Source: Planctomycetota bacterium
GTDB taxonomy: Bacteria; Planctomycetota; Phycisphaerae; UBA1845; UTPLA1
Length of the DNA: 64,000 nt
Direction: 5' to 3'
Assembly: GCA_016712275.1 (NCBI GenBank)
Contig: JADJRI010000001.1
Span: 186,001-250,000 of the forward strand
A program made the position numbers and the translations under genes. Position 1 is the first letter of the stretch. The number at the start of each line of letters is the position of its first letter. Positions 19,421 to 28,023 of this stretch are shown piece after piece. The notes under the pieces are model-generated. The model searched no databases, was not told the origin of the DNA, and saw nothing but the letters and a program-made list of their open reading frames with translations.

Positions 19421-21678
19421 GACTGTCTTGTCGTAGTGGCCGGCATCGATGATTTCGTATCCCTTGTCGATCCAAATGGTGCCCGATCCTCGCGCTTGTC
19501 CCAGTTTACAGGCCCGAGATTCTCAATGGCGTTGTCATAGACGTTTCGCTTGGTGGAGGCCAACGCGATGGCTTTGGTCGTCTCGGGCCACGGCGTCAAT
19601 GTGGCATCCATATCCATCATATTTGCAAGGTAACCGCTGACGATGGGAGTGGCGAAGCTCGTTCCGTTGACTCCGCCGTTGTTGATTCCGTCCGCATCGG
19701 CTGTGTTTGCCGTAGCGGTTCGAATTCGTGATCCCGGCGCCGACACTTCCGGTTTCTCGGAATCGCCGGGCAGGTCAATCCAGCAGGAATAGGCAGCACG
19801 CACGTCATCCCCGAGTGCCGCAGTGTCGAGGTCGTCAATCGCCCCGACAGTTATGGCGTTGTAGGCGAGACCGGGACTTGTCACCTGACAAACATGACCA
19901 TTCAACGCGAAGTAGATGTCATCCCCGTTGGGAAGCGTATCCATGACGTTGTTCGGACCGCGCGTTATCAACGTCGCATTCGGTGCGGCCGCGGCCCCTG
20001 GCAGGATCACCTGCACGTCATCGCCGACTGCAGTCGTATTGCAAATGCCGTTGCCACCGGCTCCCGGTTCCCGAATCGCCGACGGATTGCACTCATTTGA
20101 AGCAGCGACACAAACCGCGATGAAATGTTCGAAGACAATGTGATCGACATACTTGTCGCTGACGTCAAAAGTGAGATCGCTAATGGATTCGCCAATGCTC
20201 ATGTTGAGCAAATCCGCATTATTCGTAATCGCCCATTCAACGGCCGCCACGAAATTCGCCATGTTTCCGGAAATCTCAGCGCCGTTTGTCAGAAAATTAG
20301 CGCTTATGGCGTTAATGTCCGGTGCCATGCCGTTCGCAGCGCCTGCGGGATAGGCCGGATCACCGGCGGCCTGCTTCATGGCGGCGCATCCCGTGCAGTT
20401 GGTGGCATGTTCGTCAAACTCTTCGGTGATCGTGACATTGCCGGCGACCAATGCGGGACCCAGATTTGCCCCGGCCGCGTTCTGCCACTGGCCGGCCGAG
20501 AAAGTCAACGGGCCTTTCAATGTGTTAACGCGGAAAGTAACCGCCGAGCCGGCGTCCACGCAGTTAGCGGCCCAATTGACCGTCGCAGTCAAACCGGCCG
20601 TGGAGAAGGCTGGCGCACCGCACACCGGGGCAGCGTCCGGATTGAGTGTTGGAGTGCCAAAGCGTACCAAGTCACCGCCTGCACCGACCGTGAAGGTCAC
20701 ATCGACACGAGCTGCATTGACACCAGTGGGGTTCGATACAGTGACGACATACCACCGACGATAGACAGACCCGTTAAGGTGGTTCAAATACTGATTCCCG
20801 AACCAAACCGGCTGCAAAGAATCGACAATTCCCAGGACGGTGCTGGCCGTTCCAGTGTGACCCGCCGTGACCATGTCGTTATTCTGCGTGGCCGGCGCGG
20901 CCGTACCCATTTTCTTAACAAGTTCCGGGGACTCATAGATTCGTTGTATGCCCGGAAGCGCCTGAGCGACTTGAATCTGCGCGGCGGTCATGGTCGCGAA
21001 AACAAGGGGGCTGAGTTCTGCCGTGTAATCGATATTCCCTCCAATCGCGACAATTGCATTCTCAATGACCTTGTTCGCCGGCGAATAGATTTTTCCTTTT
21101 TCGGTCGTGAGAAGTCGCTTCGCCTCCTTGACCCGTTCACCAACCGGCTTGTTTCCTTCAAAGTCGTAACCCGCGGCTTTAACATTGTCGATCGCGGCAC
21201 TTGTATCCGGCGTCTCCAGCCAGATAGCCACCGCAAACAGTTCATCGTTTTTCGCATTCGCGATTCGCTGAACGAGCTTGTGATGTAATTTGCCGTAGGC
21301 CAGGTTATACGCGTTGATTTCATCGCGCTTTGCCTGTTCAACATCCAGAGTCTGGCCCGCTTTATTCAGTGCCACTCCGACTACATCGCCCGACGCCCGG
21401 TCGATCACCTTCGCAAGTAGCAGCACATCCTGAAGCGTCGGAAGTTCGAGAGTCGATGTCTGCAAGATTTCCGCGTCTTCATCCTTGATGCCCGAGGCCT
21501 CAACGATTTCGAGTCGCTCCGAAACATTCTTGCCGATTCCAACCGCCACCTTGGGTGGTTGAATCGACATGGGCGCGCCGCCACCACCGCCGCCCGGATT
21601 GGGAACAAATGCGTCCGTCTGGCACAAGGCCGAATGCCGAATTGCCGGGCGCCTGCAATCCCAGATCCAATTCATCAT
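19366..21678 (-). CDS. Subtilisin-like serine protease (S8) segment of the giant secreted-protein locus
   Basis: This 770-residue frame contains an S8 peptidase. A helical pro-region comes first (LLLAKVIDRASGDVVGVALN, QAKRDEINAYNLAYGKL), then the catalytic sites in order: Asp in TVLGIVDSLQPVW, His in DEHATNCTG (a variant of HGTHCAG), an oxyanion-type Asn in CVAASNEC, and Ser in NGTSFATPIVSG. A domain of about 150 residues (RRWYVVTVSNPTGVNAARVD to ALVAGNVTI) is inserted between Asp and His. The frame opens without a signal peptide. Its first residues (VPNPGGGGGGAP) could follow the N-terminal segment after an indel near 21630, giving one huge protease. A separate gene starting near 21570 is possible but would be cytoplasmic, which is unlikely. 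Confidence 0.8.
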   Translation of the reverse strand: MMNWIWDCRRPAIRHSALCQTDAFVPNPGGGGGGAPMSIQPPKVAVGIGKNVSERLEIVEASGIKDEDAEILQTSTLELPTLQDVLLLAKVIDRASGDVVGVALNKAGQTLDVEQAKRDEINAYNLAYGKLHHKLVQRIANAKNDELFAVAIWLETPDTSAAIDNVKAAGYDFEGNKPVGERVKEAKRLLTTEKGKIYSPANKVIENAIVAIGGNIDYTAELSPLVFATMTAAQIQVAQALPGIQRIYESPELVKKMGTAAPATQNNDMVTAGHTGTASTVLGIVDSLQPVWFGNQYLNHLNGSVYRRWYVVTVSNPTGVNAARVDVTFTVGAGGDLVRFGTPTLNPDAAPVCGAPAFSTAGLTATVNWAANCVDAGSAVTFRVNTLKGPLTFSAGQWQNAAGANLGPALVAGNVTITEEFDEHATNCTGCAAMKQAAGDPAYPAGAANGMAPDINAISANFLTNGAEISGNMANFVAAVEWAITNNADLLNMSIGESISDLTFDVSDKYVDHIVFEHFIAVCVAASNECNPSAIREPGAGGNGICNTTAVGDDVQVILPGAAAAPNATLITRGPNNVMDTLPNGDDIYFALNGHVCQVTSPGLAYNAITVGAIDDLDTAALGDDVRAAYSCWIDLPGDSEKPEVSAPGSRIRTATANTADADGINNGGVNGTSFATPIVSGYLANMMDMDATLTPWPETTKAIALASTKRNVYDNAIENLGPVNWDKREDRAPFGSTRDTKSSMPATTTRQSWDRLTSREIELLARMFL

Positions 21679-22726
21679 GATAAAGAAGGTTTAAGCCCGG
21701 CGGCGCGGCCGGCGCCAACAGCGGTGATGGCGGAATTGGCGGAATGATCGGCCACCCCGGAGGTGGGAATGGAGCCAGCTTCGGCGAAATGTAAATATCG
21801 CCGGCCGCTTCGTCTCCCGGATCGCCGCCGCCATTGCTCGGCACCACGCCGATGCCGCCGATCGCAGCGCCTTGCCCTGAAATCGTTGAATTGAAAAAGA
21901 CGGCGGATCCGGGAATACCAATCGACGCGGGATCGACGCTGAAGAGCAGCGTGTCGCCGCGATCGCGACCGAACGAGAGTGCATCCATGTTGTCACGCGG
22001 CACGAGGCCCAGTGTTCCAACACCCGCACCGGGAACAGCAGGTGCCGGGTTGGGCGCACCCGGATTCGGCGCAAACGGGCCACGGAACGGTGGACCGGCC
22101 GGTGCCGGACCGATGCCCAGCGCGGCCGCGAATCGATCGATATTCGTCATGTCAGGCCCAAGCCCAAGTGTTCCGCCCGACGATTGAAAAATCTCGCCTT
22201 CAGTCGCATAGCCCCACGCGCCCTGGCCGGTCACCATGCCCAGCGCGAAAACATCGTTCGGCGGTGCATGGCCCAGCGCGCCACAGGGACCCGGAATCAG
22301 CAGCCCTTCTGCCAGGCAATCAACTGAATAAACCAACGGGCGCTTCCGCTGAAGATTCGTCAAATAAGGCGGAATCGTCGTCGAAACTCCATGTCCGCCT
22401 GCTTCGATCCAACCGACAAAGCAACCGGTCGCCCGATCAAAAAGCATGACGCGCCCGGCGATGCTGTGCGTATGAATATAAGTGCTGCCGGCCGGTGGAA
22501 ACGCATCGATTCCGTCAGCCTGAACCGTCAGTGATTCCGCATTAAAAACCGTGAGCCCCGCAGGCGGCGCGGCCGAAGCGGGGACGTCTATCTCAAAGTA
22601 GATCTTGAAAAAGCTATCGGCGCCCGGCCCCCAAACCGAATGCGCCGCCGCGCGATTCAACCTCGCCATAACTTGGCAGTGCCGTTGGTGCGGCAGCACC
22701 GGCGCGCAACGTCCAGCCGGACCCAT
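21500..22726 (-). CDS. Second N-terminal segment of the giant secreted-protein locus
   Basis: This frame continues the signal-peptide segment from about 22650: HSVWGPGADSFFKIYFEIDV, GSTYIHTHSIAGRVMLF, GCFVGWIEAGGHGVST and YSVDCLAEGLLIPGPC. It is rich in Pro and Gly and holds an 'LDAL'-type domain (NMDALSFGRDRGDTLLFSVD, GDIYISP, NLLYHDELDLGLQAPG), related to the one after the protease domain. The sensible reading ends near FGLVPDG (about 21635). Beyond that the frame overlaps the protease frame and turns into Arg/Trp-rich nonsense. No function is recognised. It is either the N-terminal region of the giant protease or a separate secreted protein whose stop codon has been lost. Confidence 0.6.
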   Translation of the reverse strand: MGPAGRCAPVLPHQRHCQVMARLNRAAAHSVWGPGADSFFKIYFEIDVPASAAPPAGLTVFNAESLTVQADGIDAFPPAGSTYIHTHSIAGRVMLFDRATGCFVGWIEAGGHGVSTTIPPYLTNLQRKRPLVYSVDCLAEGLLIPGPCGALGHAPPNDVFALGMVTGQGAWGYATEGEIFQSSGGTLGLGPDMTNIDRFAAALGIGPAPAGPPFRGPFAPNPGAPNPAPAVPGAGVGTLGLVPRDNMDALSFGRDRGDTLLFSVDPASIGIPGSAVFFNSTISGQGAAIGGIGVVPSNGGGDPGDEAAGDIYISPKLAPFPPPGWPIIPPIPPSPLLAPAAPPGLNLLYHDELDLGLQAPGNSAFGLVPDGRICSQSGRRWWRRAHVDSTTQGGGWNRQECFGATRNR

Positions 22727-23174
22727 TCAGGACAAGATTCATCATGCGCGTGTGAACTTCATCAACGCCAGCGCCAATGTTGTATCCGGTGGGAAAAGGC
22801 AGTCCGATGCCGGCATCGTCGATGAGACCCGCAGCCCCGCCCGGGCAGGCCCCGGAGCCCATCGGACCCGAGGGATCCGCCGCCTGCGCGTGCGGCGCGC
22901 TGCGTGCGACGCAGGTCGGTCCCTGCATCGTAATATTGAATGTCTGCCCGCCCAGCGCGGGGCTCAGCGTGACTTTGAATGTCAGTTTGGAATCGAATGA
23001 ATCGTCGGCGGCGGGACCAAACGCCGGCTGCCCGACCGCCTGCCCCGCAAGGCCGGCACCAACGACGGCTGCAATGATAGCGTTCGATCGGCATCGCCGC
23101 AGCGTTGCCGGAAGCTGGAATCGAATCGATGTGCAATCAGAAAAAGCGACGCCCGAACTGCGTGTACTTCGCAT
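22614..23174 (-). CDS. Signal-peptide N-terminus of the giant secreted-protein locus
   Basis: The start at 23174 is supported by GGAGAGGATGTC directly upstream. It gives a long basic leader, then a hydrophobic core with a likely cleavage after IIAAVVGAGLAGQAVGQPA. The mature start (DDSFDSKLTFKVTLSP, TFNITMQGPTCVAR, GAGVDEVHTRMMNLVLNGSG) looks like a beta-rich domain. The frame decays at ESRGGAFGLGAGRR, and the next frame takes over near 22650. This is the only export signal in the 9 kb locus, so it probably directs the whole product (about 2,970 codons if unbroken) out of the cytoplasm. A low-GC divergent promoter region lies upstream. Confidence 0.6.
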   Translation of the reverse strand: MRSTRSSGVAFSDCTSIRFQLPATLRRCRSNAIIAAVVGAGLAGQAVGQPAFGPAADDSFDSKLTFKVTLSPALGGQTFNITMQGPTCVARSAPHAQAADPSGPMGSGACPGGAAGLIDDAGIGLPFPTGYNIGAGVDEVHTRMMNLVLNGSGWTLRAGAAAPTALPSYGEVESRGGAFGLGAGRR

Positions 23175-23480
23175 GACATCCTCTCCGACAGGCCAAATTG
23201 TAAAGAAACTAGAATAAGAATTGCCGAACACCAACGTCTGTCAGTGTACCTATTCCATCCTCTAATCCGAAATGAAAAGCAGCTTTCTGACACTGGAAAA
23301 AATTATTTACTTGAGAATCATGCGCAATGGTCATTTTTTCTTCCTGCTCATGTGAAAATCACGTAAACCACGACAAACGCACAACTTGTATTACGTCGAT
23401 TTGCATTTCGCGCACAAAAACCAAATGTCGGAAATCACCCACGATGCGGCTTAACTTAAGGCCGGCAAATCATTAAACTC
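23175..23480. other. AT-rich divergent intergenic region
   Basis: These 306 bases separate the giant secreted-protein locus (minus) from the propeller-like gene (plus). They are much more AT-rich than the flanks, with a T6 run and several A/T-rich hexamers, so promoters for both genes probably lie here. I cannot assign -35/-10 pairs with confidence. Confidence 0.4.
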
Positions 23481-24641
23481 ATGCCGGAGGAAGGTTTGTA
23501 TTCATACACGAGAATTCTGGCCCTGCTCCTGCTGGCTGCGCAGTTTTTCGCAAATCACGCGAGCGCAGACGACCGTCTATTTATCCTTCAGGCCAATCGC
23601 ATAGCCCTCTTGACCGACCTCAACGCCGACGGCGACTACCTCGATTTCGCCGAAATCGTCACCTACGCCGAAGGCCTGCCCCAAAATGTGGATTCCATTG
23701 CATTCAACCAAGGCCGACTTTTCGCCGCCATCAATCAGCCTCCCGGCATCCTCGTCATCGAAGACTTGAACCACGACGGAGATGCTCTGGACTTTGCAGA
23801 AGTTCGAACTTTCGCGACCTACCAGCCGCTCGCTCATTCGCTCAAAGATATCGTGGTGTTGCCCGACGGCACGGTGATTTGCGGCAACGAAACCGCCGGC
23901 CAGATCATTCAATTTCGCGACGACAATGGCGATGGCGATGCTCTCGATTTCGACGAAATCACCGTCATCGCATCGATCGACGGCACAATTCGCGCGATTT
24001 CCGCCCGACCCGACGGCTGCCTGCTCGTGGCCATCGCCACGGAATCGACGCCGGTTCGAATCCTCCGCGATCGCAATTTGGATGGCGATTACTTCGACTT
24101 TGCCGAAAATCTCTCCTACGCTGAAAACCTGCCGGCCGGTGTCGACCTGCAATCGCCTCACAACAACATGGGATATCTGAGCCGACTCGGGCAAAGCGAC
24201 ATCATGCGGCTGTTTGATCGAACGCGACGACGACGTGCTCGATTTCGCCGAATGCACCGTTTACGCATCGGGATTGATGGCATCAGCGCTTTAGCGCACC
24301 GGGGAGATGTCATCTATGCGGCAGTCATGGCGCAAACCACCCGACTATTGGTCATTCGGGACTCCAATGATGACGGAGATGCGCTGGATTTTGGTGAAGT
24401 GCTCGAAGCCGCCGCTGGATTGGAACCCATCAAGTCGATGGCCGTCCCGACTTCGAACATCGAGTGCCTGCTTGGCGACACCAATGCCGATGGTCTCGTC
24501 ACCCCCGCCGATATTCCATCCATGGCCAGTGCAATCGTCGGCGTAAGTTCAAACGTGGAATCGTGCCAAACGGACATGAACGGCGACGGCCAGCTCGATG
24601 GCCGGGACATTTCGCTTTTTGTGGCCGCCCTGTTGAATTGA
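23481..24641 (+). CDS. Secreted six-repeat propeller-like protein with C-terminal dockerin
   Basis: This 386-residue protein has a signal peptide (ILALLLLAAQFFANHASA). It has six repeats of about 51 residues, each carrying an aspartate-rich loop of the type D-x-N-x-DGD-x-x-DF: TDLNADGDYLDFAE, EDLNHDGDALDFAE, RDDNGDGDALDFDE, RDRNLDGDYFDFAE, a fifth read from the other frame (ERDDDVLDFAE), and RDSNDDGDALDFGE. The regular spacing suggests a six-bladed beta-propeller with calcium loops (inference). The C-terminus is a dockerin pair (GDTNADGLVTPADIPSMA, TDMNGDGQLDGRDISLFV). The fifth repeat is garbled between about 24218 and 24290 by two frame changes that cancel out, so the open frame survives. 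Partner and ligand are unknown. Confidence 0.75.
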   Translation: MPEEGLYSYTRILALLLLAAQFFANHASADDRLFILQANRIALLTDLNADGDYLDFAEIVTYAEGLPQNVDSIAFNQGRLFAAINQPPGILVIEDLNHDGDALDFAEVRTFATYQPLAHSLKDIVVLPDGTVICGNETAGQIIQFRDDNGDGDALDFDEITVIASIDGTIRAISARPDGCLLVAIATESTPVRILRDRNLDGDYFDFAENLSYAENLPAGVDLQSPHNNMGYLSRLGQSDIMRLFDRTRRRRARFRRMHRLRIGIDGISALAHRGDVIYAAVMAQTTRLLVIRDSNDDGDALDFGEVLEAAAGLEPIKSMAVPTSNIECLLGDTNADGLVTPADIPSMASAIVGVSSNVESCQTDMNGDGQLDGRDISLFVAALLN

Positions 24642-24649
24642 AATTGGAA

Positions 24650-25177
24650 TCAGACCGCTGTCGCGCTCGCGGCGGATGTCGGAATCTCAGCCGGGCTGGA
24701 GCTTGTGCGATTGCGTGTTAGAAAAACCGATGCGATCGTGGCGCCCAACAGTAGAGTATTCCGCCCAATGGTAAGCCATCCTGCTTTTCCGCTATCTTTG
24801 CCGGTACAACCACAGACAATATCCAAACCACGAACGATGGCGGCGTCATACACTGCATAAATGAAGAACAAAAGCAAGCCACCTATAAGCAATGCGCCGC
24901 CTTTGCGGGTCGCAGGAAAAAGTAACGCGATGGCTGCGGACACTTCGATCCACGGCAATAAAATAGCCGGAATATTCACATAGCGTTCATCCATAAACGC
25001 CATCTTAAAGATCCCGATATCAACAGCGAATTGCTTGACGTTGGTGATCTTCCCAAACGCCGCATACAGGAAGAATCCAGCAACTGCGAATGCACACAAA
25101 TGGCCGACGATCACGGCGGCACGAGAACGCTTCGCGATGGGTAAATCGAGTTGGGCGTAGCTTGGGTTCTTATCCAT
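24650..25177 (-). CDS. MauE/DoxX-type redox-associated membrane protein
   Basis: This 175-residue protein has four predicted helices (VGHLCAFAVAGFFLYAAFG, IPAILLPWIEVSAAIALLF, GALLIGGLLLFFIYAVYDAA, NTLLLGATIASVFL). The Cys motif DIVCGCTGKDSG before the last helix is characteristic of the MauE/DoxX-like family, which is linked to disulfide formation or delivery of reducing equivalents in the envelope. Its start codon overlaps the stop of the rhodanese gene (shared base 25177), so the two are translationally coupled. With the DUF1573 gene upstream they form a three-gene minus-strand operon. A role in envelope thiol or sulfur chemistry is inferred from the neighbours. Confidence 0.78.
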   Translation of the reverse strand: MDKNPSYAQLDLPIAKRSRAAVIVGHLCAFAVAGFFLYAAFGKITNVKQFAVDIGIFKMAFMDERYVNIPAILLPWIEVSAAIALLFPATRKGGALLIGGLLLFFIYAVYDAAIVRGLDIVCGCTGKDSGKAGWLTIGRNTLLLGATIASVFLTRNRTSSSPAEIPTSAASATAV

Positions 25178-25785
25178 CAGTTTGCGCTCCCGGTTTCGAC
25201 GTAAGCACCAAAATTCCCGGACGTCTCGACTTCTTGCCAGCCCTTTTCATAGATGTAAACGCGCTCGAACGAATTCGCCCGAAGCTCGCGTGCAACAATG
25301 TGACTCGCCTCGCATTCGCCGCCACCGCAATAGACGATAATCGTATCCATGACTTGAGCCCCGGCCGCCATGATGTTGCCCATTTGATTGACAACATCAC
25401 TCGCCGGAATGTGTATCGCATCCTTGAAGTGCGACACCGAGTACTCGTGATCCTCTCTCGCATCAACAATGAAGGCCCCGCCATGTTCCAGAAACTCCAG
25501 TACGCACTCCATCCGAACCGTCATTGGCTTGTCGCCAGGTTGCGGCGCACAGGGATCGTTCGCGGGTTCCGGCCGACTCGACGTGCCACCGGCAGCCTCG
25601 TCCGTATCGCCAGCCGATTGGGTCGCGCCCTTCGATTTTCGCGGCCCCTCGATGTCCACCTGCTTAATGACATCCGGCTCCTTGACCCAGTCGAGTCCAT
25701 ACCACGTGTAATTGGCCACAACTCCTGCACCGCTGCCCGCAAGCACAAAAAAGATGGCCGTCATAATCGTCGATCGTTGCTTCAT
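25177..25785 (-). CDS. Membrane-anchored rhodanese-domain protein
   Basis: This 202-residue protein starts with a membrane anchor (MTAIFFVLAGSGAGVVANY). A Pro/Gly/Ser-rich linker leads to a single rhodanese domain (about residues 105-195): FIVDAREDHEYSVSHFKDAI, HIPAS, and the active-site loop IVYCGGGECEAS with the sulfur-carrying Cys. Rhodaneses carry persulfide sulfur or act as redox sensors. Because of the N-terminal anchor the domain probably faces the periplasm. It sits between a DUF1573 gene and a MauE-type gene and is coupled to the latter by a one-base overlap. Its sulfur donor and acceptor are unknown. Confidence 0.85.
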   Translation of the reverse strand: MKQRSTIMTAIFFVLAGSGAGVVANYTWYGLDWVKEPDVIKQVDIEGPRKSKGATQSAGDTDEAAGGTSSRPEPANDPCAPQPGDKPMTVRMECVLEFLEHGGAFIVDAREDHEYSVSHFKDAIHIPASDVVNQMGNIMAAGAQVMDTIIVYCGGGECEASHIVARELRANSFERVYIYEKGWQEVETSGNFGAYVETGSAN

Positions 25786-25864
25786 CTCAATTACTCACAA
25801 CAGGTGCTGCATCGATTTACTCATCGTCGAATCTTTCGAATTACGAATTTCGACTTTTCGGTAC

Positions 25865-27082
25865 TTAATGTTCATGCCCCGCATGTTCATTCGCGTCCGC
25901 ATTTTTCACCGGCTTCGTTGTCGTTCCGCCCGGCGGCGTCAATTCACGCGTAATGATATCCACGATCAGCTCCGGAATTTCCGGATTCGACGTCTTCAGC
26001 GAAAGCGTATCGCCCCCTGCCGAACCTTCGTAGTCAACAGGCACCTCCAGCATCACTTTCCATGCCACGCCCGGCGTCGTTTCTTCGAGTCGCGCCTTGA
26101 GCTTTGGATCGCTGACGCGAAGTTCCGAAACGCTCTCGGATTTTTGCGTGTTGTTCTGGATGAAGAACGCGCGCGTGAACGGAACCTTCCGGTTGGTCGA
26201 CAAGACCAATTGCGACGGCATGATTTCCAGCGGCGCATTGACGAAGACGGCCGTGGGAATGCGAATCTGCGGGATATCCGGGAAATTCGTATCGACTTCA
26301 ATGGCCGATCCGTTCGATCCGGTGCGAATGGTGCCGCCGAATTCGACGGTAATCTCGTACTTCTTTCCTGCCTCCAACTCCTTCATACCGGCTTTGAAAT
26401 TCGCATTCGAGCTTCGAAGGTTGGTCAGCACAAGCGGCTGCTCGACCTTGTTGGTGACAGTTACGCTGTTGGTCAGCGTCTTGCCATTGATGTTGGACCA
26501 TTCGACCGCGCCGAACTCCAGCTTGGTCGGCTCGACGACATACAATGGCCGAACCGATCCCTTCATGGTCAGCATTACCAAACTGTCGACGCCACTCGCA
26601 TTTGTGAACACGCTGATCGACTTCGTCATTTCTCCCTGAAACTTTGCTGTGCTCAACTTGATCGGCACCGTGCCAGTCCCACCGGGCTGAATAATCTTGT
26701 CGTAATCGCCCGAAGTCGTGCAGCCGCACCCCGGTCGAACCGTCAGGATTTCCAACGGCCCCGTGCCGACATTTTTGATTTTGAAATCGAATTGCGCCAC
26801 CGTGCCCGCCGGCACATCGCCGAAATCATGCACGAGCGTTTCGGCCTCCGGCTTGGGATTTTCGCCAGGTTTTAAGACGACCGTTGGCTCGGGAATTCCG
26901 GTATTGGGTTTCTTTTTTTGAATGGTTGCCGAGGAAATCTGCGGGCCTGACTGGGCAGGCGGGTTCGTCGCGGGAGTACCGCTTTTCGCCACATCGTCCA
27001 TTTCCGCCGATTGCAAAATTCCCCAACCGCAGACTGCCGCCACAAGTCCCGCCGCAATCACATAAAACGACACTCGCTTCAT
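25865..27082 (-). CDS. DUF1573 domain-containing exported protein
   Basis: This 405-residue protein has an N-terminal signal or anchor (YVIAAGLVAAVCGWGILQSA), a Pro/Lys-rich linker, and a DUF1573 (ASPM/SPD-2/hydin-like immunoglobulin) domain at about residues 85-185: HDFGDVPAGTVAQFDFKIKN, PLEILTVRPGCGCTTSG, and GGTGTVPIKLSTAKFQG. Two or more weaker Ig-like repeats follow. The C-terminus is His-rich (NEHAGHEH), perhaps a weak metal-binding tail. DUF1573 proteins are abundant in planctomycetes and Bacteroidetes and are thought to act in the envelope. It is the first gene of an operon with the rhodanese (79-base gap) and MauE-type genes. Confidence 0.85.
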   Translation of the reverse strand: MKRVSFYVIAAGLVAAVCGWGILQSAEMDDVAKSGTPATNPPAQSGPQISSATIQKKKPNTGIPEPTVVLKPGENPKPEAETLVHDFGDVPAGTVAQFDFKIKNVGTGPLEILTVRPGCGCTTSGDYDKIIQPGGTGTVPIKLSTAKFQGEMTKSISVFTNASGVDSLVMLTMKGSVRPLYVVEPTKLEFGAVEWSNINGKTLTNSVTVTNKVEQPLVLTNLRSSNANFKAGMKELEAGKKYEITVEFGGTIRTGSNGSAIEVDTNFPDIPQIRIPTAVFVNAPLEIMPSQLVLSTNRKVPFTRAFFIQNNTQKSESVSELRVSDPKLKARLEETTPGVAWKVMLEVPVDYEGSAGGDTLSLKTSNPEIPELIVDIITRELTPPGGTTTKPVKNADANEHAGHEH

Positions 27083-27305
27083 AAAATCGTTGCTCCGTCG
27101 CTGACCGTACGTCTAAGACTCGCGAAAAAAACCGTGGTCGGCTATGCTTCCCCAGCCCAAGTATAACGGGTTTCTAATCGCCAACCTGTAACGTCGATGT
27201 AACGCTCAAAATCAACACAACCACCTATCATGACAACACTTACGCACCATTTACATTCCCGGCTTGCCCGATCACGGCGCGTCGATTGATCCGGTTCCCC
27301 CGAAG

Positions 27306-27947
27306 ATGCGAATTCCCATCATCATTCTGTGCCTGACGCTTCTGTTTCTCACGCCGCTGCTCATATTCGGCGACACCTTCGACGTCGCTCTATCAGGCGA
27401 CGAAGCCGTCGGCCGGTTACGCCAATACGGCTCGTTTGCCTGGGCCATCGGCATGGGACCGATCGTCGCGGACTTGGTGCTTCCCATTCCCGCGACTGCC
27501 GTCATGGCGGCACTCGGATACCTGTACGGAGCGGTAATTGGCGGATTGGCGGGAGGAATCGGCTCTGTACTGGCCGGACTCATTGCATACGGCGCGACGC
27601 GGCTCATGGGGCGGCGGGCGGCGCTCTTTTTGGCCGGCGAACGCGACCTGGCCAAAACCGAGGATTTCTTTAGACGCAGGGGCGCATTTGCCGTCGTCGT
27701 CTCCCGGCCGATGCCGCTGTTGCCGGAGGTGGTGGCCTGTCTTGCGGGAATGGCGGGCATGCCGTTTCGATCATTCTTCATTGCGCTGTGTTGCGGCAGC
27801 CTTCCCTCGGGTTTCGCATTTGCCGCGATCGGCGCGATGGGCGTCGACCGGCCGAGCCTTGCCCTTGCGGTCGGAATCATCGTACCGGTCGTCCTGTGGT
27901 TTGTTGTGGATCGAATCTCTCGACGCAATGAGGTGCCACATCGATGA
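27306..27947 (+). CDS. VTT-domain (TVP38/TMEM64, DedA-like) membrane protein
   Basis: This is an integral membrane protein of about 213 residues from the ATG at 27306, which starts directly with a hydrophobic helix (IPIIILCLTLLFLTPLLIF). The VTT domain is seen in LPIPATAVMAALGYLYGA, GGLAGGIGSVLAGLIAYGATR and the conserved SRPMPLLPEVVACLAGMAGM. The C-terminal helix ends with RRNEVPHR. Relatives act as lipid scramblases or undecaprenyl-phosphate flippases, or influence envelope integrity. The longer frame from 27264 adds only a polar leader. It stands alone between the DUF1573 operon and a convergent acetyltransferase gene. Confidence 0.85.
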   Translation: MRIPIIILCLTLLFLTPLLIFGDTFDVALSGDEAVGRLRQYGSFAWAIGMGPIVADLVLPIPATAVMAALGYLYGAVIGGLAGGIGSVLAGLIAYGATRLMGRRAALFLAGERDLAKTEDFFRRRGAFAVVVSRPMPLLPEVVACLAGMAGMPFRSFFIALCCGSLPSGFAFAAIGAMGVDRPSLALAVGIIVPVVLWFVVDRISRRNEVPHR

Positions 27948-28023
27948 CATTTCATTGACGCCCCGACGACCGCAACATCGGTGGTTGCTGTTCCGATCGC
28001 GCGAGAAAGCGTGATCGACCGGC

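Noticed and set aside
14263..23234. Programmed ribosomal frameshifting as the explanation of the 9 kb locus
   Set aside because: Six or more events in one gene and similar breaks in ten other loci, including folE, fit sequence indels far better.
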